A stretch of DNA of 6,895 bases from an uncultured Porphyromonadaceae bacterium (lineage in GTDB: Bacteria > Bacteroidota > Bacteroidia > Bacteroidales > Muribaculaceae): assembly GCA_900554265.1 (NCBI GenBank), contig USGZ01000088.1:1-6895 (forward strand). The letters run 5' to 3'. The notes beneath the pieces were generated by a model, which searched no databases, had not been told where the DNA came from, and saw only the letters and a list, made by a program, of their open reading frames with translations. Position numbers and translations under genes: made by a program. Positions 1 to 5,374 of the stretch are shown here, in pieces (positions within the stretch are counted from its first letter, which is position 1; every line of letters starts with the position of its first letter).

Positions 1-771
1 TGTAAAAAGGATTAGCCTGCCGCCAGCGGCTTCCGCCTCCTCCCTTATCGCCCTCTCGGCTTTCGAGATAAACGGAGAAACAAGCACGCCCCCGTTGGCG
101 CACGAATACAGCCACGCCTGCCGCTTTTCCTCCAATGCTTCCGGACTATCCGCCCGATGGACAACGACTTGCTGCTTGAAAGGGCTATCGAGCAGATGCA
201 TATTTCCATAAGCCTTCACCTGCCGTCCCGCTACGGTTATTGAATTTACCCGCCTGAAATAATCAGGCAAGGCTTTTCGCACAGCCAGGCGACAAGGATT
301 CTGCAAAATATAGTTTTTCACCGCCTCAAGCTGCCCGCTACGAGTGATTATCCGGTCATGGAATCCGGGCTCGAACACATCGGCATCAGGCTTTGCAAGC
401 AATTCCCTTATCCGCCGCGTGGCCGAAGCCTTGGTGGCCTGGACAATCGCTCCAAGCGGCCTGTCGATGGCCTCGGTCACAAAGAGCAAGGCGTGGAAAT
501 GGTCCGGCATCATGGTCTGACACAGAACTTTCACGGAGGGATTATGCGCTGTAATCGAAGCGATTTCCTCCTCTATTATCCTGCCCGTGCGCGTAAGCTC
601 AATCTGCGCGTCCGAGGGTTTCTCGAAATCAGCAAGCACGCCGAATTCGGAAGCGCCGGCAGCCTTGTTGGCCGTAATCATATAGATAGAACGACTGCAG
701 TAGTCATGCCAGGGGGCACGACGCCTGTTGTCGGGAATTAAATCCTTGATATATGCCGGCTTGTCGGGCAT
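1..771 (-). CDS. REP-associated-type Y1 (HUH) transposase with C-terminal extension, 3' end cut by window
   Basis: The frame is open from the ATG at 771 to the window edge: 257 codons, no stop, C-terminus missing. Residues about 20-175 resemble the IS200/REP-associated tyrosine transposase (Y1_Tnp) family. MMPDHFHALL (87-96) holds the metal-binding HUH pair H91/H93, and VKNYILQNP (151-159) holds the likely nucleophile Y154. Such enzymes nick single-stranded DNA at hairpins; REP-associated members are usually single-copy, vertically kept genes. Residues about 181-257 lie beyond the catalytic domain and include VLVSPFISKAERAIREEAE, which loosely recalls the Rossmann-like folds of DprA/LOG proteins; this is inference only. 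The start lies 3 bases after the stop of the lipoprotein gene, in the same frame, suggesting translational coupling. Codon third positions look more AT-rich than in the neighbours, which hints at a different history. No flanking REP hairpins or IS ends are visible. The family is fairly certain; activity is unknown. Confidence 0.85.
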   Translation of the reverse strand, partial: MPDKPAYIKDLIPDNRRRAPWHDYCSRSIYMITANKAAGASEFGVLADFEKPSDAQIELTRTGRIIEEEIASITAHNPSVKVLCQTMMPDHFHALLFVTEAIDRPLGAIVQATKASATRRIRELLAKPDADVFEPGFHDRIITRSGQLEAVKNYILQNPCRLAVRKALPDYFRRVNSITVAGRQVKAYGNMHLLDSPFKQQVVVHRADSPEALEEKRQAWLYSCANGGVLVSPFISKAERAIREEAEAAGGRLILFT

Positions 772-774
772 CTC

Positions 775-1791
775 TTACATCCCCAGTCGGTTGAGGATGA
801 ATGTTTTGGCTGGGGTGAGGGAGGGGGTGCGGAGGAGTTGGGTGCCGGCGGTGTCGCAGACGATGAAGTAGGGAACGGTGGGGACGGCGAGGTTCTCGAG
901 ACCGCGCGCGGAGATGCCTCCGGCGCCCCATGCCTGGGTCCAGGCGGCGGTGTCGCGGCGCGTGGAGCGCTTCCATTCGATGGTGTCGTAGTCGACGGAG
1001 TATTCGAGCACGGCGAGCTTGCGTCCGGCACTCGCCCGCAGGCGCTTGAGCTCGGGGACGATGCTGTCGGCGCGTCCGGAGCGATTGTTGTCGACCACCA
1101 GCAGGCTCAGTTCGGCGTCGGCGGGGTCGAAAGTGCGCAGGCTGTCGCGCCGGTCGAGATAGCGGAAGGGCAGCACGGGTCCGCGCGAACTGTTGTCGAC
1201 GAGGCGCTGCAACAGATAGTTGTAGCCTTCTGTCAGGGCCGCGGGCCTCACGGCGGGGCTGATGAGTTCCAGCAGCGAATCGGCGCCCAGGGGGTCGCGC
1301 CCGGTATCGTAGGAAGTGATGACCAGCAGCGTCGACACAAGATTATCGGTGTTATCGGCCACATAGCGCCCTATGGCGCGGTTGGCGGCGAGGGGACCCC
1401 CTGAGAGGCTGTCGGCGTTGGAGCGCAGGAATCGCGCCCACTCCTGAGCCACGGGATTGCCCGAGGCGTCGATTTCAAGGGGATTCTGCCGCGCCAGCCG
1501 CAGGGAGATGTCGTTGCCGTTGGTGGCGTAGGTGCGGCCCAGCAGACGGTAGTCGTAGTCGTAGATCTCAACGACCGTGCCGACAGGCGAAACGCCGTAG
1601 AACTCGAACTCTCCGCCTCGCGCGGCGGTAATCTGGCTGTTGAAGCGGCCGCCGGTATAGTAATGCACGCGCAGATTCATCGTCGGGTCGCCCTCGATGG
1701 TGCCGGAGATGCGGAAGCGGCCGTCGTCGCCGCAGGAGGCCGCGGCCAGAAGTGCGGCGATAAATGCAAGTGCCTTGAAAATCTTCATCAT
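775..1791 (-). CDS. Lipoprotein with DUF4369-like N-terminus and cysteine-less thioredoxin-like C-terminus
   Basis: This is a 338-residue protein from the ATG at 1791. The frame is open further upstream, but that part runs through pldA; the chosen start is followed directly by a lipoprotein signal (MMKIFKALAF, then a hydrophobic run to LLAAASC, C20). The acidic GDDG after C20 resembles the Bacteroidetes lipoprotein export signal, so surface exposure is possible. Residues about 26-105 look like the beta-rich DUF4369 domain found in front of TlpA/AhpC-type thioredoxins. Residues about 222-337 fit a thioredoxin fold: a strand ELSLLVVDN, a helix, and VPYFIVCDTAG with a probable cis-proline at P307. 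Where WCxxC is expected the sequence reads NNRSGRAD, so no redox activity is predicted. It starts 2 bases after pldA, so the two are almost certainly co-transcribed. A scaffold or binding role is possible; the exact function is unknown. Confidence 0.85.
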   Translation of the reverse strand: MMKIFKALAFIAALLAAASCGDDGRFRISGTIEGDPTMNLRVHYYTGGRFNSQITAARGGEFEFYGVSPVGTVVEIYDYDYRLLGRTYATNGNDISLRLARQNPLEIDASGNPVAQEWARFLRSNADSLSGGPLAANRAIGRYVADNTDNLVSTLLVITSYDTGRDPLGADSLLELISPAVRPAALTEGYNYLLQRLVDNSSRGPVLPFRYLDRRDSLRTFDPADAELSLLVVDNNRSGRADSIVPELKRLRASAGRKLAVLEYSVDYDTIEWKRSTRRDTAAWTQAWGAGGISARGLENLAVPTVPYFIVCDTAGTQLLRTPSLTPAKTFILNRLGM

Positions 1792-1793
1792 GT

Positions 1794-2642
1794 TCAGAAA
1801 TCGCTGAAAAGTTTGGGCCTTATGAGGATGCCCACCCGCAGCTGCGAATGAAACTTGTTGTATTCGAGCAGACCCTCGCCATAGCCGTTGTAGTACTGCA
1901 TGAAAATGTACTGGTTGGCATTGTTGAAAAGACGGTAGGCCACGTCGACGATTACGTTGGCGTTGAGGTTCCACTGGTTGCGCTTCATCACCGTTATTCC
2001 GCCCATCCAGCGGCGGTCGTTGCTGAGAATCTGGGCGCCGGCCTGCCAGAAACCGGTATAGTGGATTATGTCGCGGTTGTTCTCGCCGTCGACTATAGGT
2101 ATGAAAATCTTGCCGTGGACCATCAGGTTGTTGGTCAGCATCACGTTGGCCGCCAATGCGATTTTATTCCACGAGCGGCTGGCGGTGCTGTCGCGTCCGT
2201 TGCTCTCGTGTTCGATAAGGAAAGTCAGCTTGCCGATGTAGCGGTTCTTGACGAAGAGCGGCTTGGTCAGGCCTATGCCGGGGTTGAAGTTCAGGTCAGT
2301 CATCGGCATGGAATTCTCAAGCACGTTCCAGAAGCACTTCTGGCTGTAGAAAAGATAGAGATAGGTACCCCAGGGGAGCGTCGTGCGCGTAAGGCGCTGG
2401 GCGATGGAAATCTGGAACTTGACATTCGTGTTTTCCTTGGTGGGCCGCGGGCCTATGGAGGGGCCGAATATGAAGTAATTGTCCTTGTAGAGCCCGAAGT
2501 AAGGCTGGTTCGAGAAATCGCGCATTACGCTGTCGGCCTGCATGGGCTCCTCGCCCGGAGCGGCAAGAATCTGCGCCGGCGCCGTCAGGCTGCAGCCCAG
2601 CGCCGCGAGCAATACGATGAGTAGTTTCGTGATGACTTTCAT
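1794..2642 (-). CDS. pldA: Outer-membrane phospholipase A (OMPLA)
   Basis: This 282-residue protein has a Sec signal peptide (about 1-23, MKVITKLLIVLLAALG... ending APAQ). It carries the diagnostic OMPLA motifs: NFNPGIGL (118-125), EHESNGRD (144-151) and SRSWNK (155-160). H145, S147 and N159 align with the E. coli catalytic triad His142/Ser144/Asn156 at a constant offset of three, and S155 matches the calcium-ligand Ser152. The C-terminal YNGYGEGLLEYN (251-262) is also typical. OMPLA is a 12-strand outer-membrane beta-barrel that dimerises with calcium and hydrolyses acyl chains of phospholipids that have strayed into the outer leaflet. All key residues are present, so an active enzyme is expected. 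It lies 71 bases downstream of the phosphopantetheinyl transferase gene and 2 bases before a lipoprotein gene. The start is the first ATG and gives a complete signal peptide. Confidence 0.95.
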   Translation of the reverse strand: MKVITKLLIVLLAALGCSLTAPAQILAAPGEEPMQADSVMRDFSNQPYFGLYKDNYFIFGPSIGPRPTKENTNVKFQISIAQRLTRTTLPWGTYLYLFYSQKCFWNVLENSMPMTDLNFNPGIGLTKPLFVKNRYIGKLTFLIEHESNGRDSTASRSWNKIALAANVMLTNNLMVHGKIFIPIVDGENNRDIIHYTGFWQAGAQILSNDRRWMGGITVMKRNQWNLNANVIVDVAYRLFNNANQYIFMQYYNGYGEGLLEYNKFHSQLRVGILIRPKLFSDF

Positions 2643-2650
2643 ATCTTCCG

Positions 2651-2658
2651 CAAAATTA
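2651..2658 (-). promoter_or_regulatory. Possible -7 element before pldA
   Basis: TAATTTTG on the minus strand matches the Bacteroidetes -7 consensus TAnnTTTG and lies in the only real gap of the leftward gene block. There is no clear TTTG at the -33 distance. The element ends 8 bases before the pldA ATG, so the transcript would be nearly leaderless. It may be a chance match. Confidence 0.3.
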
Positions 2659-2713
2659 CGAAATTATTGCGACGGAACGCTGCCCGCGCTCCAAAAAGAA
2701 CCAATATACTAAC

Positions 2714-3235
2714 TTAATGGGCCAGTATTGTTATGCTCAGGAAAGTTTCCGGCAGCCGCGGATGCGGGCCGGAATAGACTACGGCATAAGGGCAGCTCTC
2801 CGGCGGGAGCTTCATGCGTGTGGCCGGGCTGTCGGGCCGCAGGGTCTTGAAGGCGGCTTCCTTGAGCGTCCAGGCCTTAAGGATAAGCCCCGGCGAAGAA
2901 TAAACCTTCTGCTCCTCCGGGGTCATGAAGCGGCCGGCGATGCGCACCAGCTGCTCACGGGCTTCCTCGATATCCACACCTACGGCCACCGGCGCCACAG
3001 CAAGCACGGCCAGGTGCCGGCTGTGGCTCACCGATATTTGCGATTCGCCGGCTGCGGCGACGATGGGCGAGCCGTCGGCGCGGTGCTCCAGCACAGCCTC
3101 CGGTCCGAAAGCCTCGCGCACAAGTCTTCCGACAGCCTCGTACTCACGCTCGCGGCGACCGGATCCGCTCGCGGCGCAACCCTCTATCTCGACCGAGTAA
3201 AGCTCTACCGGTCCGAAAATGTCCTTGCTTATCAT
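2714..3235 (-). CDS. 4'-phosphopantetheinyl transferase (Sfp/AcpS superfamily)
   Basis: This 173-residue protein transfers the 4'-phosphopantetheine arm of coenzyme A to a serine of carrier proteins (fatty-acid, polyketide or peptide synthesis), in the cytoplasm. It shows SVSHS (68-72), the metal-binding VGVDIEE (85-91, D88 and E90) and WTLKEAAFK (122-130) with E126 and K130, all hallmarks of the family. It is shorter than Sfp (about 220 residues), mostly in the N-terminal half, but the catalytic motifs are complete. The ATG at 3235 overlaps the gldD stop (ATGA), which fixes the start and implies coupled translation. The frame stays open upstream to 3424, but that part is a shadow of gldD. 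A transferase gene next to gldE-gldD is a recurring arrangement in Bacteroidetes, as I recall it. The target carrier protein cannot be inferred here. Confidence 0.92.
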   Translation of the reverse strand: MISKDIFGPVELYSVEIEGCAASGSGRREREYEAVGRLVREAFGPEAVLEHRADGSPIVAAAGESQISVSHSRHLAVLAVAPVAVGVDIEEAREQLVRIAGRFMTPEEQKVYSSPGLILKAWTLKEAAFKTLRPDSPATRMKLPPESCPYAVVYSGPHPRLPETFLSITILAH

Positions 3236-3789
3236 CGCTCGCTGAGGCTTTCGAGAATTCGGTCTACGTCCGCGCGCAGACGCGCAAGTACCGGCGCCAG
3301 CGAATCCGCCGGTTCGACGGGCCCGCTGAAGGCCACGGCTCCGCTCACGAGCCGCCCCGCCGGACTCACGGCCACGAACTGCAGAGGCACGGGCGCCGGC
3401 TCGGTGGCCTCCGTCAGTAAGCACACGAAGCCTCCGGCGCTCCGGAAGCGCTCCTCGCGGGCGCCGCGGCCGGCCAGGTTGAGGCCGATGCGGTCGCGGC
3501 GGTTGGCGATGGCCTCCGCCAGCTCATGCTCCGTCAGCGGCCCGCTGACCGATACATAGACCGTGGCGTTATAATAAGGATAGGCGATGTCGGCCCAATC
3601 GGCGCGCGTATGCGTGATTTCGGCTCCGGCATTGGCCCGGAAAGACACTCCGTCGAGCCCGACGGCGACAGTGCTGTCCGGATATACCGCCGCACGCGGA
3701 TAGGCGCGGGGACGAGGCACAGCCTCCGGCGTGCGCGAGCACGAGCCGAAAAGAAGCGCGGCAGCAATTATGGCGCAACTGAGTTTCAT
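3232..3789 (-). CDS. gldD: GldD-type lipoprotein
   Basis: This 185-residue protein has a lipoprotein signal (MKLSCAIIAAALLFGSC, C17 lipidated). VPRPRAYPRAAVYP (24-37) matches the PKPRGYxR-like motif near the mature N-terminus of GldD, and WADIAYPYYNATVYVS (65-80) matches its second conserved block. The position directly after gldE, with a 4-base overlap (ATGA), supports the identification. In Flavobacterium johnsoniae GldD is a lipoprotein needed for gliding, but homologues occur in Bacteroidales that do not glide, where the role is unclear and probably concerns the cell envelope. The middle region (about 85-150) is alanine- and arginine-rich, in keeping with the local GC content. It is anchored to a membrane facing the periplasm; which membrane is not clear. 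Identity rests on two motifs plus gene order. Confidence 0.85.
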   Translation of the reverse strand: MKLSCAIIAAALLFGSCSRTPEAVPRPRAYPRAAVYPDSTVAVGLDGVSFRANAGAEITHTRADWADIAYPYYNATVYVSVSGPLTEHELAEAIANRRDRIGLNLAGRGAREERFRSAGGFVCLLTEATEPAPVPLQFVAVSPAGRLVSGAVAFSGPVEPADSLAPVLARLRADVDRILESLSER

Positions 3790-5114
3790 TTATCCTCGGA
3801 TTCCGGAGGCATAACCTTTACGCGCACCTCGGAAATGCGGTGGTCGACGATGTCGAGCACCAGGAAGCGGCAGCGGCCGTAGACCAGCGGCTCCTTGTTC
3901 GAGGGGAAGTCGCCCTTGATGGCCAGCAGCATGCCGGCGAGGGTCTCGGCGTCCTCGGCAACGGGCGCGTAGTCCTCCGGGTCGAGGTCGGTGATGCGGA
4001 AAAAGTCCGTAAGGGGGATGCGCCCCTCGAAGACGTAGGTATCGTCGCGCAGCCGCTTGAAATTCTCCTCAGGCTCGTCGTACTCGTCGTCGATGTCGCC
4101 TACTATTTCCTCAAGCACGTCCTCGAGCGTAACCAGGCCCTGCGTACCTCCGAACTCGTCGACCACCACGGCCATATGCAGTTTGAGCTTGCGGAAGTCC
4201 TCCAGCAGGTCGTCGATCATACGCGATTCGGGAACGTAGTACGCCTGCCTCAGCAGCGACAGCCAGGTGAAGTTCGCCGGAAGCTTCTTGCCTATGTAGG
4301 GCAGCAGGTCGCGGGAATAGAGGATGCCGGCAATCTGGTCCTGCGTGTCCTGGTAGACGGGCATGCGCGAGTAGCCGGACTCGAGCACTATCTTCATCAC
4401 CTGGTCGAAATCCATGTCGGCGCTCAGCCAGGTGATGTCGACGCGCGGCGTCATTATTTCGCCGGCCGTAGTGTCGCCGAACTTGAGGATGCCTTCGAGC
4501 ATTTCCTTGTCGTCGCCCGCTCCCTGGGTGATTTCCAGCGCGCGCGAGAGCTCGTCGGGGCTGATGTCGTTGGCACGCTTGGAAACCACGCGGTTCACAA
4601 GCCGTCCGCTGCTGACGAGCATCTTCGCCAGCGGGCCCGTCAGCGTCCATGCCGTCTGTATGCCGGTAACGGCGAATCGCGCCCAGGTCTTCGGGTAGCT
4701 GTTGGCATAGAGCTTGGGCAGAATCTCGCCGAAAAGAAGAATCAGGAAAGTGAGGATAACGGTCTGCAGCACGAAGCTAAGCCACTCGGGCATGCCGGCG
4801 AACACCGGACCCAGGGCGAAGTTGGTGAGCACCACTATGGTCACGTTCACGAGATTGTTGGAAATCAGAATCGTGGCCAGAAGCCGTTGCGGATGTTCGA
4901 TGAATTTGCGTATGCCTGCGCCCTGGGGCGTCTCGTCCAGCTCTTCGCAGTCCGAGGGGCTCAGGGAAAAATATGCAATCTCACTGCCGCTGACGAAACC
5001 CGAGATGATCAGGCACAGCAGGGCTATGGCCAAGGCTATTATCTGGCCGGCGGAAAAGGCGGAACCGGTGGCAACATCGAGAAGTATCTGCGCCGGTAAA
5101 GGATCAAAGTCCAA
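3786..5114 (-). CDS. gldE: GldE: CNNM/DUF21-CBS-CorC membrane protein, TTG start
   Basis: This 442-residue inner-membrane protein of the HlyC/CorC family has a CNNM (DUF21) transmembrane domain at about 22-205 with SGSEIAYFS (42-50) and GEILPK (129-134). A CBS pair follows at about 217-340 (MTPRVDITW; then VVVDEFGGTQGLVTLEDVLEEIVGDI), then a CorC_HlyC domain at about 355-437. Relatives transport or sense magnesium or other divalent cations; GldE itself is linked to gliding and to GldD in flavobacteria. The start is unusual. The only in-frame ATG upstream (5135) is followed by AAC and TAA, so translation must begin at TTG 5114 (giving MDFDPLPAQ) or less likely at ATT 5126. The next in-frame ATG is residue 108, inside the membrane domain. 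The domain content is complete. The stop overlaps the gldD ATG by four bases. Function is confident at family level, and the start is moderately certain. Confidence 0.92.
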   Translation of the reverse strand: MDFDPLPAQILLDVATGSAFSAGQIIALAIALLCLIISGFVSGSEIAYFSLSPSDCEELDETPQGAGIRKFIEHPQRLLATILISNNLVNVTIVVLTNFALGPVFAGMPEWLSFVLQTVILTFLILLFGEILPKLYANSYPKTWARFAVTGIQTAWTLTGPLAKMLVSSGRLVNRVVSKRANDISPDELSRALEITQGAGDDKEMLEGILKFGDTTAGEIMTPRVDITWLSADMDFDQVMKIVLESGYSRMPVYQDTQDQIAGILYSRDLLPYIGKKLPANFTWLSLLRQAYYVPESRMIDDLLEDFRKLKLHMAVVVDEFGGTQGLVTLEDVLEEIVGDIDDEYDEPEENFKRLRDDTYVFEGRIPLTDFFRITDLDPEDYAPVAEDAETLAGMLLAIKGDFPSNKEPLVYGRCRFLVLDIVDHRISEVRVKVMPPESEDK

Positions 5115-5126
5115 GTCTACGAGAAT

Positions 5127-5147
5127 TTAGTTCATACTTACGCCTCC
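5127..5147 (-). promoter_or_regulatory. SD-preceded two-codon ORF in gldE leader
   Basis: On the minus strand GGAGG (5147-5143) stands 7 bases before ATG AAC TAA (5135-5127). The ATG is in the gldE frame, and the stop lies 12 bases before the TTG start of gldE. A Shine-Dalgarno of this quality is uncommon in Bacteroidetes. It may be a start-stop element controlling reinitiation at gldE, or the remains of the original start inactivated by a nonsense change. Confidence 0.5.
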
Positions 5148-5148
5148 G

Positions 5149-5166
5149 GGCGCGCCGTTACGCGCC
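5149..5166 (-). promoter_or_regulatory. Hairpin in gldE leader
   Basis: GGCGCG and CGCGCC form a perfect 6-bp stem around a 6-base loop (5155-5160). It lies between the putative gldE promoter and the GGAGG sequence, ending one base upstream of the latter. It has no T-run after it, so it is not an intrinsic terminator. It could affect ribosome access or RNA stability; this is inference. Confidence 0.4.
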
Positions 5167-5183
5167 GCGGGGCTATTTCGCCA

Positions 5184-5191
5184 CAAAGATA
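5184..5191 (-). promoter_or_regulatory. Putative gldE promoter, -7 element
   Basis: TATCTTTG on the minus strand is a full match to the Bacteroidetes -7 consensus TAnnTTTG. It would give a leader of about 60-65 bases before the TTG start of gldE. The -33 position (about 5212-5215) reads GAGG and does not match TTTG, so the promoter may be weak or need an activator. Confidence 0.5.
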
Positions 5192-5199
5192 CTAAAAAA

Positions 5200-5231
5200 T
5201 TTGCGAGTACGCCTCTTTTTGCTTAATTTTG
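5200..5231 (+). promoter_or_regulatory. Promoter of tRNA-Leu(CAA)
   Basis: TTTG (5200-5203) and TAATTTTG (5224-5231) match the -33 and -7 elements of the Bacteroidetes vegetative sigma factor with a 20-base spacer, as expected. The transcription start would be near 5237, just before the mature 5' end of the tRNA. It may also serve the two downstream genes by readthrough. Confidence 0.7.
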
Positions 5232-5241
5232 TCGCTCAGAC

Positions 5242-5323
5242 GCCCGGATGGCGGAATAGGCAGACGCGTCGGTCTCAAACACCGATGGGGCGACCCATCC
5301 CGGTTCGAGCCCGGGTCCGGGCA
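5242..5323 (+). tRNA. tRNA-Leu, anticodon CAA
   Basis: A complete class II cloverleaf can be folded by eye. The 7-bp acceptor stem is GCCCGGA (5242-5248) with TCCGGGC (5316-5322), with discriminator A5323. The D-stem is GCG/CGC with GG in the loop (5259-5260). The anticodon stem is TCGGT/ACCGA around loop CTCAAAC, so the anticodon is CAA (5276-5278), reading UUG. The long variable arm is TGGG/CCCA (5286-5297), and the T-arm is CCCGG-TTCGAGC-CCGGG. A long variable arm with A73 fits leucine. CCA is not encoded (CTC follows), so it is added after transcription. The gene has its own promoter and terminator. Confidence 0.97.
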
Positions 5324-5326
5324 CTC

Positions 5327-5363
5327 GCGGGGAAGGATTTTGAGCTCTTTCCCCGCTTTTTTT
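5327..5363 (+). terminator. Intrinsic terminator after tRNA-Leu
   Basis: GCGGGGAA (5327-5334) pairs with TTCCCCGC (5349-5356) around a 14-base loop that can pair a little further. Seven T follow (5357-5363). This is a strong rho-independent terminator 3 bases after the tRNA. The next gene's ATG lies only 11 bases past the T-run. Confidence 0.88.
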
Positions 5364-5374
5364 ATTCTCTGCGT

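Noticed and set aside
358..741. 127-codon open frame on the plus strand
   Set aside because: Lies opposite the transposase, whose HUH and tyrosine motifs are clear on the minus strand.
1..771. Complete insertion sequence
   Set aside because: No terminal hairpins, inverted repeats or target duplication can be seen, and the right side joins the lipoprotein gene without a scar.
1848..2624. 258-codon open frame on the plus strand opposite pldA
   Set aside because: The minus strand encodes OMPLA with its full catalytic triad; the plus frame shows no recognisable motif.
2717..3559. 280-codon open frame on the plus strand opposite the transferase and gldD
   Set aside because: It spans two real, overlapping genes in antisense and has low-complexity, arginine/serine-rich composition.
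3840..5099. 419-codon open frame on the plus strand opposite gldE
   Set aside because: Antisense shadow caused by high GC and codon bias; the minus-strand frame has clear CNNM, CBS and CorC motifs.
5114..5278. A regulatory link between the TTG start of gldE and tRNA-Leu(CAA), which reads UUG
   Set aside because: Start codons are read by initiator tRNA, so the match is coincidence.
5201..5374. Upstream extension of the methyltransferase frame
   Set aside because: It would run through the tRNA and its terminator; SpoU homology begins after the ATG at 5375.
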